Assembly: GCA_036971475.1 (NCBI GenBank)
Contig: JBAIZL010000008.1
Coordinates: forward strand, 7,271,001 to 7,335,000
Source: Prosapia bicincta
Lineage: Eukaryota > Arthropoda > Insecta > Hemiptera > Cercopidae
Direction of reading: 5' to 3'
Length of the DNA stretch: 64,000 nucleotides
The first letter of the stretch is position 1; the number at the start of each line of letters is the position of its first letter. Positions 45,796-57,715 of this stretch are shown piece by piece. Both the position numbers and the translations under genes were made by a program. The notes beneath the pieces are model-generated. The model ran no database searches, was not told where the DNA came from, and saw nothing but the letters and a program-made list of their open reading frames with translations.

Positions 45796-47499
45796 TTTCA
45801 TCTCGCTGTAGTGTCCTAACCTAAGAAATAGTGGTGTCTGTTGGTTCGATGAGGGGGTGGGGTCGCCCCAAGGGTAGTTTTTAATAGCATATGAAATTGC
45901 CAAAAAAAAATGAGCGGTTAGATCAAATGACCAACGTTTCAAATAGTCAACCGTATGTGTGGGAAGCGGCCTATCACACTGCAGGCGCTCGGTAGGCTTA
46001 CGTCTGCGGACACCCAACACACGGACGCGCTGCTGCAGGCGCACCCACAGGAGGGAGATGTGTGAAGAGGATGAACATCAGTACACCAAACTCTATGTCT
46101 GTTCCCGAATAACGAGGTTGATTCTCTGTAACGCATAATATTGTGTGTAGCAAATATACAAGTTTATTGTTATCTAGATAATTGCATTCCTAACCGCTAT
46201 GTGTAGAGGTGAAATTATAATAACTCAAATATCTCTTAGCATAAGGTTAGTCTCGGAGCTCCTGTATGCTCTGTCGTGGGTATTTTCTAGCTTTTATAAA
46301 GGGAAAAACAACGAAAAAGCCTGTACCTGCTCAGACCTACACACCCCTACGGAAAAAGGTTGCAAATACACCCCACAGAGGCGCTGACCTCGGATACCTT
46401 CCATAAAAAAAGACTGACCTCCTTGTATCATTTCAACTACCTAAACCGATGACCTCAAACCCGTCATGATCAATGTTATCTCGTATGGAGTAGTCGTCAA
46501 AAAAGAAAGTGCGGCCCCGCCGCTTTCCCTACCCTTAAGATACCGATATTGCACTGATATCTGGAACATCCCCGACAGACTCCGTCAGATTCCATGCTAA
46601 AATACATACAGCATTGATTCGAGCCACCGCTTATCCCAAGTGCAGCCCCGCCACTTCCTCCATCTTCTTGTTCTACCTCTGTAGTTTACTATTACATTAG
46701 ACAAATAACATTAAGAGAGGTAGGTTCAGACAGAGTGGAAAATACAAACTAACCGCAGTTTATAAATACAAACGGATACGACCGGTTATTTCCGTAATCA
46801 GATAACAAGCTGTGGTTAATAACCTGGATATTATTTCTGCCTTCAGAATTATTCCTGAAACGTAGTTGTTTTAGAAAAACCTGTATACGTAGGACTATGG
46901 TAAACACAGAGTAACTTTAAACTAAGTAAACATGAATTATGAGGTATTTCATCAGCAATAATATAGACTCTAATTTTTCAAAAGACAAAGCTTTATAGGC
47001 AAATTTCCCCATCACCCTAGAGGTATAGCCTTCGATGCGCTGTCCGTTTTTTTTACCTGGCGGACATCCCCTTGTAGGCCTACATCACCAGGTTAGCTTA
47101 TTGCATGAGCTTATTTTGAAAAGCGCTTGCAATGAGCATCAATTTTGAAAATTTTTATTATTGCTGTGTTTACATTACTTGCACTATCAATAGTAAAACA
47201 TGTTTTAGGGTAACACATAGAACAAGAATAAACCTATTTTACTACACAACGCGATTAAAAGTACAGATTAATCACTCTTGTTTACTAAAAATTAGCATCC
47301 CGGCAATGACGAAAGCAAGAAGTATCAACTAAATCTCGTTGACGATACGTACCTATGTTTGATGCGCAAATCTACTTTAAGGTTAACACTTCAGGTATCA
47401 AAAATCAGATAACCATTTTTTATTTATTTTTTATTTTTTAATTTTTCTTTTTTTAATTTTTTTAATTTTCCTTCTTTAAATTTTTTATATTATACTTGT

Positions 47500-47835
47500 C
47501 TTTGTTTACGGAAAAATTAACTCCACACCACTGACCCAGACATACCTTGGTTTACGGGAGAATTAACTCCACGCCAGTGACCCAGACAAACACACAGGTT
47601 TAACTACACACCAGTGACACGCACACACGGGTTTACGGAAGAATTAACTCCACGCCAGTGACCCCAAACACACTTTGGTTTACGGAAGAATTAACTCCAC
47701 GCCAGTGACCCAGACACACCTTGGTTTACGGAGGAATTAACTTCACGCCAGTGACCCAGACAAACACACAGGTTTAACTCACACACACAGGTTTACGGAA
47801 GAATTAACTCCACGCCAGTGACTCAGACACACAAG
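47500..47835. repeat. ~45-bp minisatellite in left TIR
   Basis: GGTTTACGGAAGAATTAACT, CCACGCCAGTGACCCAGACA, CACCTT repeated about 7 times, some copies shortened to ACAGGTTTAACTACACACC. Mirrored at 59922-60257. Confidence 0.9.
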
Positions 47836-48159
47836 AATTAACTTATTGCATAATAATACACTGATTTTGACCTTTCATGCATAACCTTATCGTATTACAC
47901 AACGTGACTTAATCTCTAAGCTTTCGTTCTTGCCTTTGATTACGGAAAAATTAATTTCGGTAGCAAGAGACAGGATAAAGATCACACTGTACAAACTCGA
48001 TTTATTAATAATTACGTATCTCCTTTTTTAACGGGGATCTCAAACACCTTTTATGAAATTTTCAGCCAAGAAATAAAAATAATTTACAGTTGCTCTGATG
48101 TTACCCTTAAAACATGGTCTACGTGGAAAATTTAAAACTCATTTGAACTGATCGTACGC

Positions 48160-50181
48160 TTATGTACGTCGTACTTTTTTATTATAACCATAAGGAAAGG
48201 AGTCATACTTACCCTCCCTTTTTCTCTTGAATCCTGTTATTTTAAACTGTTTCAATTCCTCGACAGTAACCACCTCACGATCTTTTGTTCTACGAATACG
48301 TGAAGCGGGCACCTCCAAGGATTCGTCTTTGTCTGTAACCATTGATTTTAGAGATTGAAAATTAACCAAACCAGATGTGCGAAGGTTTAAAGTCAGTCCT
48401 TTTACTTTGCAAACTGTCTCTATTGAGTTTTTAGCTTTAGAGAGTACTCTGAAGCCATAAGTCTTTGGACCTCCCGATACAAATTCTGTAATGTATGATC
48501 CCTGTCCGTATGTAGCAAGCTCGTCAGTCATATGTCCTAAGTAGTCACCTGTTTGTACCTTATGCATTCCTGGTCTGTGATAATATATAACACTATCAGT
48601 GTCATAATACAATACCTGCCTCCCCAAATCGTTCAAATGTTCGTACAGTTTCAACCTTGCCTGAGCTGTAGTGTATGCAGCAATTACAACATTTGCAATA
48701 GATAAGGGATCGCAATCGTTGTCTACGAATTGCCAGTTAACTATGATCACGTCGTCGTTGATTTCTTGAATATTGTTTACCTGTATAGATGGTGATCTCA
48801 TCATTTTAAAAAATTCGGACGGCTGACGAAATATTGTAGTTTTAGTCTGATTTTCCCTTTGTCCAAATTTTCCCCAAAACGAGTTTAACATCAACTTGGC
48901 CAGGGATCTAAGGCCCTCGTTCTTCTCTATGGATTCCAATCTTATGTTTTCATGGTTGAGATAATCAGTGACATAATTCTGTTTCTCCTCTTCATTGACA
49001 CACCACCCGGGATATCCTGAAGCTTCCTGTTTGATCTTCAAGAACTGATTAATGTATTCGACAAAGAGGCCATTACCCTTGTCGAAACTAGCTACTTCGT
49101 ACTCCCACATCTCGTACATCTCTAATACAGTGTAACCTTTTTCTATAGCCTTCCTTATTTCGTCCATGGTCCAAGTTCCTACCAACGCTCGTTCTTCGGT
49201 ATTGTGGTCACACTCGGTTGTGCTCAGTTCGAGTGCACATGTTCTGCAGAGGACAAACATTAACTTCTGATGAAGTTTAATAGGTAACACAGGATGATAC
49301 AGATCACGTGGAGGAAGGACTTTACACTTCAAAAGTCCTTCAGCGTGTATTCCACGTTGTCTGCACTCATTGTCACCCACGTGTACGTTTGGATGGCCAA
49401 TAGGATACTTTCCATACTTACACACCCAAGGATAGAGCGAACATATATCAACGTAATGTATAGTCTCATCATTCTTACACGCGTGATAGGATTTAGTGTT
49501 TCCTGTTCGCCCTCCAAAAAATGCATCACGTGGATTGAGAGGTGCTTTGTTCAGAATGGGGTGTGTGTCCAGGTAGGTCATGGCCGTGTTTCCTTTTTTC
49601 ATCTGTTTAAATTCGCACTCCCACATCTCCAGGACATTGGAGAGTTTAGCCGATTTGACCTTCGTCCTCTCTAAACGTAAATTAAGGGTGTCGGAAGGAT
49701 CATCTTCCAAAGGTTCGTCACGTCCACTAGAGAAGCACTTGGGACACCCGTGCCAGTAGCATCCGTGGAACTCAAATATTTCTCCTTCGAAATATCCATC
49801 CACTCTCAAACCTTCTACTTTCACCTCGCGTCCTCGACCTGCGTGTTCAATACGAATTCCTCTCTGATCTTCTAACCAAGTCAGCCATTGCAAAGCTATT
49901 TCGGATTGTCTGTCTACTAGTCTGTATCCTCTTTTAGGAACAATTCCAATGGTATTGGGTCTTAAATAGTTTCTTCTAAACGCAAGGTTACAAGCACTGG
50001 TGATGGTTACGGCCTCTAGGAAGGGGTCCACATTACATATGCTCAAAAATATCGATCTAAACTTTATGCAGGCTAAAGCCAATATCTCAACATCGGAACA
50101 ACAGTATTCGACTATCTCCTTTTGGAAATCAAACACATATCCGTTACTCATCTGTTCATCGTGCCAGTACGAAATGATCAT
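48160..50181 (-). CDS. polB: Protein-primed family B DNA polymerase, C-terminal part (ExoIII to palm/thumb)
   Basis: 673 codons. ExoIII FQKEIVEYCCSDVEIL (19-34); the organellar/viral polB signature FEFHGCYWHGCPKCF (136-150); FFGGRTGN (221-228); motif A YVDICSLYPW (243-252); motif B AKLMLNSFWGKFG (428-440); motif C LYYDTDSVIYY (524-534); KVKGLTL (592-598), the KxKG-type motif; basic C-terminus KRKREGKYD...NKKVRRT. The catalytic aspartates of motifs A and C are present. This continues the frame of the neighbour at 50156-52342 after a one-base frame change; their 26-nt overlap holds an internal Met (MIISYWHDEQ) that is probably not a true start. The last ~132 codons lie inside the left TIR. Expected role: replication of the element from a protein-primed terminus. 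Confidence 0.93.
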   Translation of the reverse strand: MIISYWHDEQMSNGYVFDFQKEIVEYCCSDVEILALACIKFRSIFLSICNVDPFLEAVTITSACNLAFRRNYLRPNTIGIVPKRGYRLVDRQSEIALQWLTWLEDQRGIRIEHAGRGREVKVEGLRVDGYFEGEIFEFHGCYWHGCPKCFSSGRDEPLEDDPSDTLNLRLERTKVKSAKLSNVLEMWECEFKQMKKGNTAMTYLDTHPILNKAPLNPRDAFFGGRTGNTKSYHACKNDETIHYVDICSLYPWVCKYGKYPIGHPNVHVGDNECRQRGIHAEGLLKCKVLPPRDLYHPVLPIKLHQKLMFVLCRTCALELSTTECDHNTEERALVGTWTMDEIRKAIEKGYTVLEMYEMWEYEVASFDKGNGLFVEYINQFLKIKQEASGYPGWCVNEEEKQNYVTDYLNHENIRLESIEKNEGLRSLAKLMLNSFWGKFGQRENQTKTTIFRQPSEFFKMMRSPSIQVNNIQEINDDVIIVNWQFVDNDCDPLSIANVVIAAYTTAQARLKLYEHLNDLGRQVLYYDTDSVIYYHRPGMHKVQTGDYLGHMTDELATYGQGSYITEFVSGGPKTYGFRVLSKAKNSIETVCKVKGLTLNLRTSGLVNFQSLKSMVTDKDESLEVPASRIRRTKDREVVTVEELKQFKITGFKRKREGKYDSFPYGYNKKVRRT

Positions 50182-52342
50182 AACTATTTTTGTCCATCAT
50201 AGAATCAGGACAATAGAATTCTTTAGGAGGGATAGGGCCAACATAGGATTGGTTTACCATCGTGTTGAAAAGATGGGGGAAATATCCCTTTTTCTTTTCT
50301 GGCGGGAGACCGAAAGACTTGGGCAGTTTAGATAAGGCCATGGGCATATAGTTTAGGGAATCGATGAACTTTGCGTTATCTATCTCCATCAGAATCACCT
50401 TTGTCCCACGCGTGATCAGAGTGGGTGTAAATTGTGTCTTTTCCAGTACATACTTCAGTATAAACTGAAAATCAAAACACTGGCCATTATGGGCTATAAC
50501 AGCTACTTTCTTGTACTGTTTCCTCACGTTCATCACGTATGTCATGAACTCGTCGACAGGATCCTCTTTAAAGACTCTAGTTCTATAACATTCACACGAA
50601 TGTCCTTCTATACAACGGAAACAATACTGCTGAGAAACACACAAGGTAACTCGATGAATCTTAGTATCCTCGTTCTGAATATTTTCGTCTTGTCTGGTTT
50701 CCAGATCGAAGAATACAAAGAGGAAATCTTTCTTCATAGGACTACGACAATCGACCTTCATGTAGCATGAGTGTGATGAAGGCATATACGATGTGCAAGT
50801 CTTGCAATAGACCTCACCACACTCATGAAGTGAACTGCGATTAGACTGATATATTACTTTCATACATGAAGGACACTTTTTTATGGAGTTACAAACATCA
50901 ACGAGATGATTTGCGAAGCAATTGCGGTTTTTAAATTGTCTATTGCAAGCGCTACAATCAATTCCACTGTCAATCTGAGTACATGGGGGAGACCGTTTGC
51001 AAGAGTAACAGGTTACCGAGCACCTGTGCTTCACACGATGATCAAAAGGAGTATGACAGGTTTCGCAATAGTAACCACAACCGAACGCAGCTGTCAGACT
51101 TGTAATCACGTTGAAATGATCGTTGTGAAATATAAGATTGATTTTCTTTTCAGCATTTTCTCCTTCGAATAAAACTGACCGACCCTTACTGCCGTACTGA
51201 TACACACTAATTTTATAACCACTGAGAAAAGTCTGGAACTTCTGTAACTCCTCTAGACCAGAGCCCTTGTCGGAAATTTGAACTCCTGCAGCAACCATCA
51301 ACTGCTGTGCTTTCAATGTCTGTATATTACCGTAGTTTTTTCTTATTGCAATATATTCATTATCTCTGTCGACATTTGCTTTTCCTACAACAATCGAGCG
51401 AGGTAAACAGAGAGCATCGGAATTTTTAATCACTACGATACCTCTCCTTTCGTGACATTCCTCTTCGTAGTTATTATAGAAACCTGGTCTGACACGCCCA
51501 CTTCTATTTGCTGGTTGAGGACATGTGTGATGGTTAACGTTAAACGGAGTATGACAAGATTCACAATAATAATTACAATGAAATGCCGATGTCAAACTGG
51601 TAATGACATTAAAATGTCCGTCATGATACAACAAGTTTATTTTTTTCCCAGCATTGTCACCTTCGAATAAAATGTCACGTCCTTTGTTTCCGTACTTATA
51701 CACTGTAATTTTATATCCAGAGAGAAAATTTTGAAATTTTTGTAAATCATCAGATGTCTGAACATCGGCATTGTTCCTTAACTGTTCAGCTTTGATCGCC
51801 TGTATATTTTTCACGTTGCGTCTGATGTCACGATATTCAGGATCTTTGTCGACGTACGCTTTTCCAACAACAAGCGAACACGGGAGCGAATCGGCATTTT
51901 TAATAACCACTATTCCTCTTCTCCTGCGACACTCTTCATCGTAGCTATTAATATACGCTATACGTCCTCGACCCCGTGGTACTCTGACTTTGGTACAGGT
52001 AATCTTGAAGGTGTCACTCGAACCAAAACTTGTCGAATTACTTTGAATAATCCCACCAAATACTTGCCAAAGAATATCAGAAGTGATTTGATCAGCCTGA
52101 CGAAATGAAACATAGCCCGGTTCTCGATTTTTGAAATTTAAACTTGTCATCGTGAACCCCAGTTGATCCTCCTCACTCGTGTCTGATTTCATCTTGTCAA
52201 CAATATCGGCAAGCCCTTTTTTAATCCAGTCAATTTCCTCCACGTCGTCAGGTGGTAAATTAAATTTGAACAAAAAACTATTTCCGTACATACGGAACTT
52301 TTTTACATACGATTCATTACTAGAAATAAGCCTTACAGCCAT
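50156..52342 (-). CDS. polB: Protein-primed family B DNA polymerase, N-terminal part with duplicated OTU-like domain
   Basis: 728 codons, ATG at 52342. 1-125: N-terminal region with VSFRQADQITSDILW, common in Polinton-type polymerases. 131-270 and 288-433: two copies of one domain (EEC.RRRGIVVIKN ... FLSGYK..VY.YG.KGR ... FNVITSL...YYCE.CHTPF). The second has DALCLPRSIVVG (Cys312) and His409, suggesting an OTU-type cysteine protease fold; the first lacks that Cys. 420-530: Cys/His-rich zinc-finger-like region. 543-560: ExoI FFDLETRQD; 612-630: ExoII VIAHNGQCFDFQFILK. Reading stops at 50156 while polymerase homology continues in another frame, so the gene is broken by one frameshift (or an assembly error). 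Confidence 0.9.
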   Translation of the reverse strand: MAVRLISSNESYVKKFRMYGNSFLFKFNLPPDDVEEIDWIKKGLADIVDKMKSDTSEEDQLGFTMTSLNFKNREPGYVSFRQADQITSDILWQVFGGIIQSNSTSFGSSDTFKITCTKVRVPRGRGRIAYINSYDEECRRRRGIVVIKNADSLPCSLVVGKAYVDKDPEYRDIRRNVKNIQAIKAEQLRNNADVQTSDDLQKFQNFLSGYKITVYKYGNKGRDILFEGDNAGKKINLLYHDGHFNVITSLTSAFHCNYYCESCHTPFNVNHHTCPQPANRSGRVRPGFYNNYEEECHERRGIVVIKNSDALCLPRSIVVGKANVDRDNEYIAIRKNYGNIQTLKAQQLMVAAGVQISDKGSGLEELQKFQTFLSGYKISVYQYGSKGRSVLFEGENAEKKINLIFHNDHFNVITSLTAAFGCGYYCETCHTPFDHRVKHRCSVTCYSCKRSPPCTQIDSGIDCSACNRQFKNRNCFANHLVDVCNSIKKCPSCMKVIYQSNRSSLHECGEVYCKTCTSYMPSSHSCYMKVDCRSPMKKDFLFVFFDLETRQDENIQNEDTKIHRVTLCVSQQYCFRCIEGHSCECYRTRVFKEDPVDEFMTYVMNVRKQYKKVAVIAHNGQCFDFQFILKYVLEKTQFTPTLITRGTKVILMEIDNAKFIDSLNYMPMALSKLPKSFGLPPEKKKGYFPHLFNTMVNQSYVGPIPPKEFYCPDSMMDKNSYDHFVLAR

Positions 52343-52467
52343 TATGTTAAGCTTTTACCCGTTCTCCACTTAGCAGCAGCGTAACAGGTTCTAAAATCAA
52401 AGTGGAAATGTCGTGAGATTAATTTTGTTTAGTAGAAAGTGTGTTCCTTTAAATTAAATGTGTGTGT
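52343..52467. promoter_or_regulatory. Region upstream of polB (putative promoter)
   Basis: 125 bp between the polB ATG and the (TG)n tract. No clear TATA or initiator signal; assignment as promoter is by position only. Confidence 0.25.
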
Positions 52468-52583
<116 letters not shown>

Positions 52584-52689
52584 CTGTGTGTGTGCGCGCG
52601 CGCGTGTGTGTGTGTATCTAATTTAGTTAGAAACGGTTAATTTAACTTACTCAGCTATATTTAATTATATTTATAATAATTGTTTGTGT

Positions 52690-55600
52690 GTGTGTTGTGT
52701 GTTTGTCAATGATTCGCTTAACGATTGTAACGCTTTGTTTACTATTACACAACACACCTAAGTTGTAACACACAAAACTCTCAAACAATTGAGTTAACGT
52801 CTGTATCGTATTGCTTACTATTACTAAACTACAAAAGTATTTGTACAAACCCAAGGAGTAAATGTACTAAGAAAAATCTCCTTCTTCACTAGAGATAATA
52901 TACACTCGTACACCTCTCGAGCAAATGACTTAATAACTGTAGCGCATTGATTAATATTACAAAACTCCGTAAGTATTTGCGCATGCGTAGAGAATACATG
53001 TATTAGGTAACATGGAAAATCACCTTCTTCACTAAAGCTGTTATATCCTTGTACACATCTCAAGCAAATGATTTAATGCATGTATAGCATAGAATAATAT
53101 TACAAGATTATCTAAGTATTTGCGCATGCGCAGAAAATACATGTATTAGGTAACATGGAAAATCACCTTCCTTACTAAAGCTGTTATACCCTTGTACACA
53201 TCTCAAGCAAATGATTTAACGTATGTATATCATTGCCTAATATTACAAGATTATCTAAGTATTAGCGCCTGCACAGGGGATACATGTAAAAAAAAAAAAG
53301 AATCATGGAAATTCACCTTTGTCACTAAAGCTGTTATAGTCTTGTACAAATCTTAAACGAATGACTTAACGCATGTATAGCATTGCCTAATATTACAAGA
53401 TTATCTAAGTAGTTGCGCATACGCAGAGAATACATGCATTATTAAACATGGAAAAATCACCTTCTTCACTAAAGCTGTTATAGTCTTGTACAAATCTTAA
53501 ACGAATGACTTAACGCATGTATAGCATAGCCTAATATTACAAGATTATCTAAGTAGTTGCGCATACGCAGAGAATACATGCATTATTAAACATGGAAAAA
53601 TCACCTTCTTCACTAAAGCTGTTATAGTTTTGTACACATCTTAAACGAATAACTTAACGCATGTATCGCATTGGTCATAATTACAATACTATCCAAGTAC
53701 TAGCGCCTGCACAGGGGATACATGTAAAAAAAAAAAAGAATCATGGAAATTCACCTTTGTCACTAAAGCTGTTATAGTCTTGTACAAATCTTAAACGAAT
53801 GACTTAACGCATGTATAGCATTGCCTAATATTACAAGATTATCTAAGTAGTTGCGCATACGCAGAGAATACATGCATTATTAAACATGGAAAAATCACCT
53901 TCTTCACTAAAGCTGTTATAGTCTTGTACAAATCTTAAACGAATGACTTAACGCATGTATAGCATAGCCTAATATTACAAGATTATCTAAGTAGTTGCGC
54001 ATACGCAGAGAATACATGCATTATTAAACATGGAAAAATCACCTTCTTCACTAAAGCTGTTATAGTCTTGTACAAATCTTAAACGAATGACTTAACGCAT
54101 GTATAGCATAGCCTAATATTACAAGATTATCTAAGTAGTTGCGCATACGCAGAGAATACATGCATTATTAAACATGGAAAAATCACCTTCTTCACTAAAG
54201 CTGTTATAGTCTTGTACAAATCTTAAACGAATGACTTAACGCATGTATAGCATTGCCTAATATTACAAGATTATCTAAGTAGTTGCGCATACGCAGAGAA
54301 TACATGCATTATTAAACATGGAAAAATCACCTTCTTCACTAAAGCTGTTATAGTTTTGTACACATCTTAAACGAATAACTTAACGCATGTATCGCATTGG
54401 TCATAATTACAATACTATCCAAGTACTAGCGCCTGCACAGGGGATACATGTAAAAAAAAAAAGAATCATGGAAATTCACCTTTGTCACTAAAGCTGTTAT
54501 AGTCTTGTACAAATCTTAAACGAATGACTTAACGCATGTATAGCATTGCCTAATATTACAAGATTATCTAAGTAGTTGCGCATACGCAGAGAATACATGC
54601 ATTATTAAACATGGAAAAATCACCTTCTTCACTAAAGCTGTTATAGTCTTGTACAAATCTTAAACGAATGACTTAACGCATGTATAGCATAGCCTAATAT
54701 TACAAGATTATCTAAGTAGTTGCGCATACGCAGAGAATACATGCATTATTAAACATGGAAAAATCACCTTCTTCACTAAAGCTGTTATAGTCTTGTACAA
54801 ATCTTAAACGAATGACTTAACGCATGTATAGCATAGCCTAATATTACAAGATTATCTAAGTAGTTGCGCATACGCAGAGAATACATGCATTATTAAACAT
54901 GGAAAAATCACCTTCTTCACTAAAGCTGTTATAGTCTTGTACAAATCTTAAACGAATGACTTAACGCATGTATAGCATAGCCTAATATTACAAGATTATC
55001 TAAGTAGTTGCGCATACGCAGAGAATACATGCATTATTAAACATGGAAAAATCACCTTCTTCACTAAAGCTGTTATAGTCTTGTACAAATCTTAAACGAA
55101 TGACTTAACGCATGTATAGCATTGCCTAATATTACAAGATTATCTAAGTAGTTGCGCATACGCAGAGAATACATGCATTATTAAACATGGAAAAATCACC
55201 TTCTTCACTAAAGCTGTTATAGTTTTGTACACATCTTAAACGAATAACTTAACGCATGTATCGCATTGGTCATAATTACAATACTATCCAAGTACTAGCG
55301 CCTGCACAGGGGATACATGTAAAAAAAAAAAAGAATCATGGAAATTCACCTTTGTCACTAAAGCTGTTATAGTCTTGTACAAATCTTAAACGAATGACTT
55401 AACGCATGTATAGCATTGCCTAATATTACAAGATTATCTAAGTAGTTGCGCATACGCAGAGAATACATGCATTATTAAACATGGAAAAATCACCTTCTTC
55501 ACTAAAGCTGTTATAGTTTTGTACACATCTTAAACGAATAACTTAACGCATGTATCGCATTGGTCATAATTACAATACTATCCAAGTACTAGCGTATGCG

Positions 55601-56960
55601 CAGGGGATACATGTAAAAAAAAAAAAAAAAAAAAGAATCATGGAAATTCACCTTTGTCACTAAAGCTGTTATAGTCTTGTACAAATCTTAAACGAATGAC
55701 TTAACGCATGTATAGCATTGCCTAATATTACAAGATTATCTAAGTAGTTGCGCATACGCAGAGAATACATGCATTATTAAACATGGAAAAATCACCTTCT
55801 TCACTAAAGCTGTTATAGTTTTGTACACATCTTAAACGAATAACTTAACGCATGTATCGCATTGGTCATAATTACAATACTATCCAAGTACTAGCGCCTG
55901 CACAGGGGATACATGTAAAAAAAAAAGAATCATGGAAATTCACCTTTGTCACTAAAGCTGTTATAGTCTTGTACAAATCTTAAACGAATGACTTAACGCA
56001 TGTATAGCATTGCCTAATATTACAAGATTATCTAAGTAGTTGCGCATACGCAGAGAATACATGCATTATTAAACATGGAAAAATCACCTTCTTCACTAAA
56101 GCTGTTATAGTTTTGTACACATCTTAAACGAATAACTTAACGCATGTATCGCATTGGTCATAATTACAATACTATCCAAGTACTAGCGTATGCGCAGGGG
56201 ATACATGTAAAAAAAAAAAAAAAAAAAGAATCATGGAAATTCACCTTTGTCACTAAAGCTGTTATAGTCTTGTACAAATCTTAAACGAATGACTTAACGC
56301 ATGTATAGCATTGCCTAATATTACAAGATTATCTAAGTAGTTGCGCATACGCAGAGAATACATGCATTATTAAACATGGAAAAATCACCTTCTTCACTAA
56401 AGCTGTTATAGTTTTGTACACATCTTAAACGAATAACTTAACGCATGTATCGCATTGGTCATAATTACAATACTATCCAAGTACTAGCGCCTGCACAGGG
56501 GATACATGTAAAAAAAAAAGAATCATGGAAATTCACCTTTGTCACTAAAGCTGTTATAGTCTTGTACAAATCTTAAACGAATGACTTAACGCATGTATAG
56601 CATTGCCTAATATTACAAGATTATCTAAGTAGTTGCGCATACGCAGAGAATACATGCATTATTAAACATGGAAAAATCACCTTCTTCACTAAAGCTGTTA
56701 TAGTTTTGTACACATCTTAAACGAATAACTTAACGCATGTATCGCATTGGTCATAATTACAATACTATCCAAGTACTAGCGCATGCGCAGGGGATACATG
56801 TAAAAAAAAAAAGAATCATGGAAATTCACCTTTGTCACTAAACCTAATCTACACCTATATTTCAGTCAAACGAATGGCATAATGACTGTAACGCATTGTT
56901 TATTATTACAATATGACTAAAGTATTTGGACATAGGTACGGAATACATGTCTGATGATAA
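52690..56960. repeat. 144-bp satellite, ~29 copies, inside the Polinton-like element
   Basis: Unit ~144 bp: CATGGAAAAATCACCTTCTT, CACTAAAGCTGTTATAGTCT, ..., TTGCGCATACGCAGAGAATA. Two unit types: A (GTTGCGCATACGCAGAGAATACATGCATT) and B (TAGCGCCTGCACAGGGG, then ATACATGTAAAAAAAAAA and GAATCATGG). From about 55,320 A and B alternate (dimer ~295 bp); before that B appears every 3, 5 or 6 units. Edge copies (52690-53000; 56850-56960) are strongly diverged. Early and final units carry the palindrome GCGCATGCGC (53122, 56780). Confidence 0.97.
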
Positions 56961-57715
56961 GATGACATGATCATCAAAATGCACATATGGATTTAATCTT
57001 AGATAACTTGTATTATAAGTTGTTTTTCATAATTTTGTGGTATTTGAGGAGCTGTTTTCAATAATTTCATTGTAGTATGTTGTATCACTGTGATCTTGAT
57101 ATTGTATATACTAAACTGAGCTAGGTTAGAAGCATAGATAGTAAAAATTAGAATGAGATAAATTTAATGAATTATTTTAATTATAATTTTAATTTAATTT
57201 CAATTTAATTAAAATTGTTTAGGATATTAAAATTTGGGATAATAGCCTATATTTGTAAATAACAATCAAATAGATAGTTTCACTTTCTACCTACAAAAGA
57301 TTAGACAAAAACGGTTTTAAAGTAAATAAAGTTACATTGAACGTATTCATTTCTTTTAAGCTTTATAAAATCTTCTGACACAGCGCTACTACCGGTTAGC
57401 TACGAAAGATTAGAGAATGGAATTAAGTTTATCATTACATAAAGAAACGGGAAAATTGTTAGAACAAATTATATAAATGCATCTCATAATAATACCTACT
57501 CTTAGCGTCCGGAAAACCGAATTAAAGTAAAACTAATGAGAATGGGCAAAGTTTAGAAATAAACAAACTGGATACTTTGACAGCACTAATGTAATTCGAT
57601 GGAATGGCTAAAATAGGGTTACAAGAGATTACACGTTTAGTGAGAGTTTACGAGAGTTTAGCGGAATCAATGCTGTTGACACGGTGTGATGTATTTTAAT
57701 AGTGCTCAAGATGAG
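56961..57715. other. Unique AT-rich spacer inside the element
   Basis: No ORF above 60 codons and no repeat seen; possible remnant of deleted element genes, but nothing recognisable. Confidence 0.5.

Larger units (their letters stand above)
45595..48559. repeat. Left terminal inverted repeat, 2965 bp
   Basis: Reverse-complementary to 59198-62155: coordinates sum to 107757 over most of the length and to 107750 outside one 7-bp indel (AGCATAT at about 45896-45902). Only two single-base differences noticed by eye (the G of TGAGCGG near 45912 and a C/A near 46302), so the arms are nearly identical. It contains the 29-bp YY1-like array, a T-rich stretch, a ~45-bp repeat array and the last ~132 codons of the polymerase. 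Confidence 0.95.

Noticed and set aside
47132..47332. 66-codon ORF present in both TIRs (MSINFENFYYCC...)
   Set aside because: Identical because of the TIR; no motif, no conservation evidence independent of the duplication.
50156..50181. Programmed ribosomal frameshift in polB
   Set aside because: No slippery heptamer plus structure is evident at the overlap; a mutation or sequence error is simpler.
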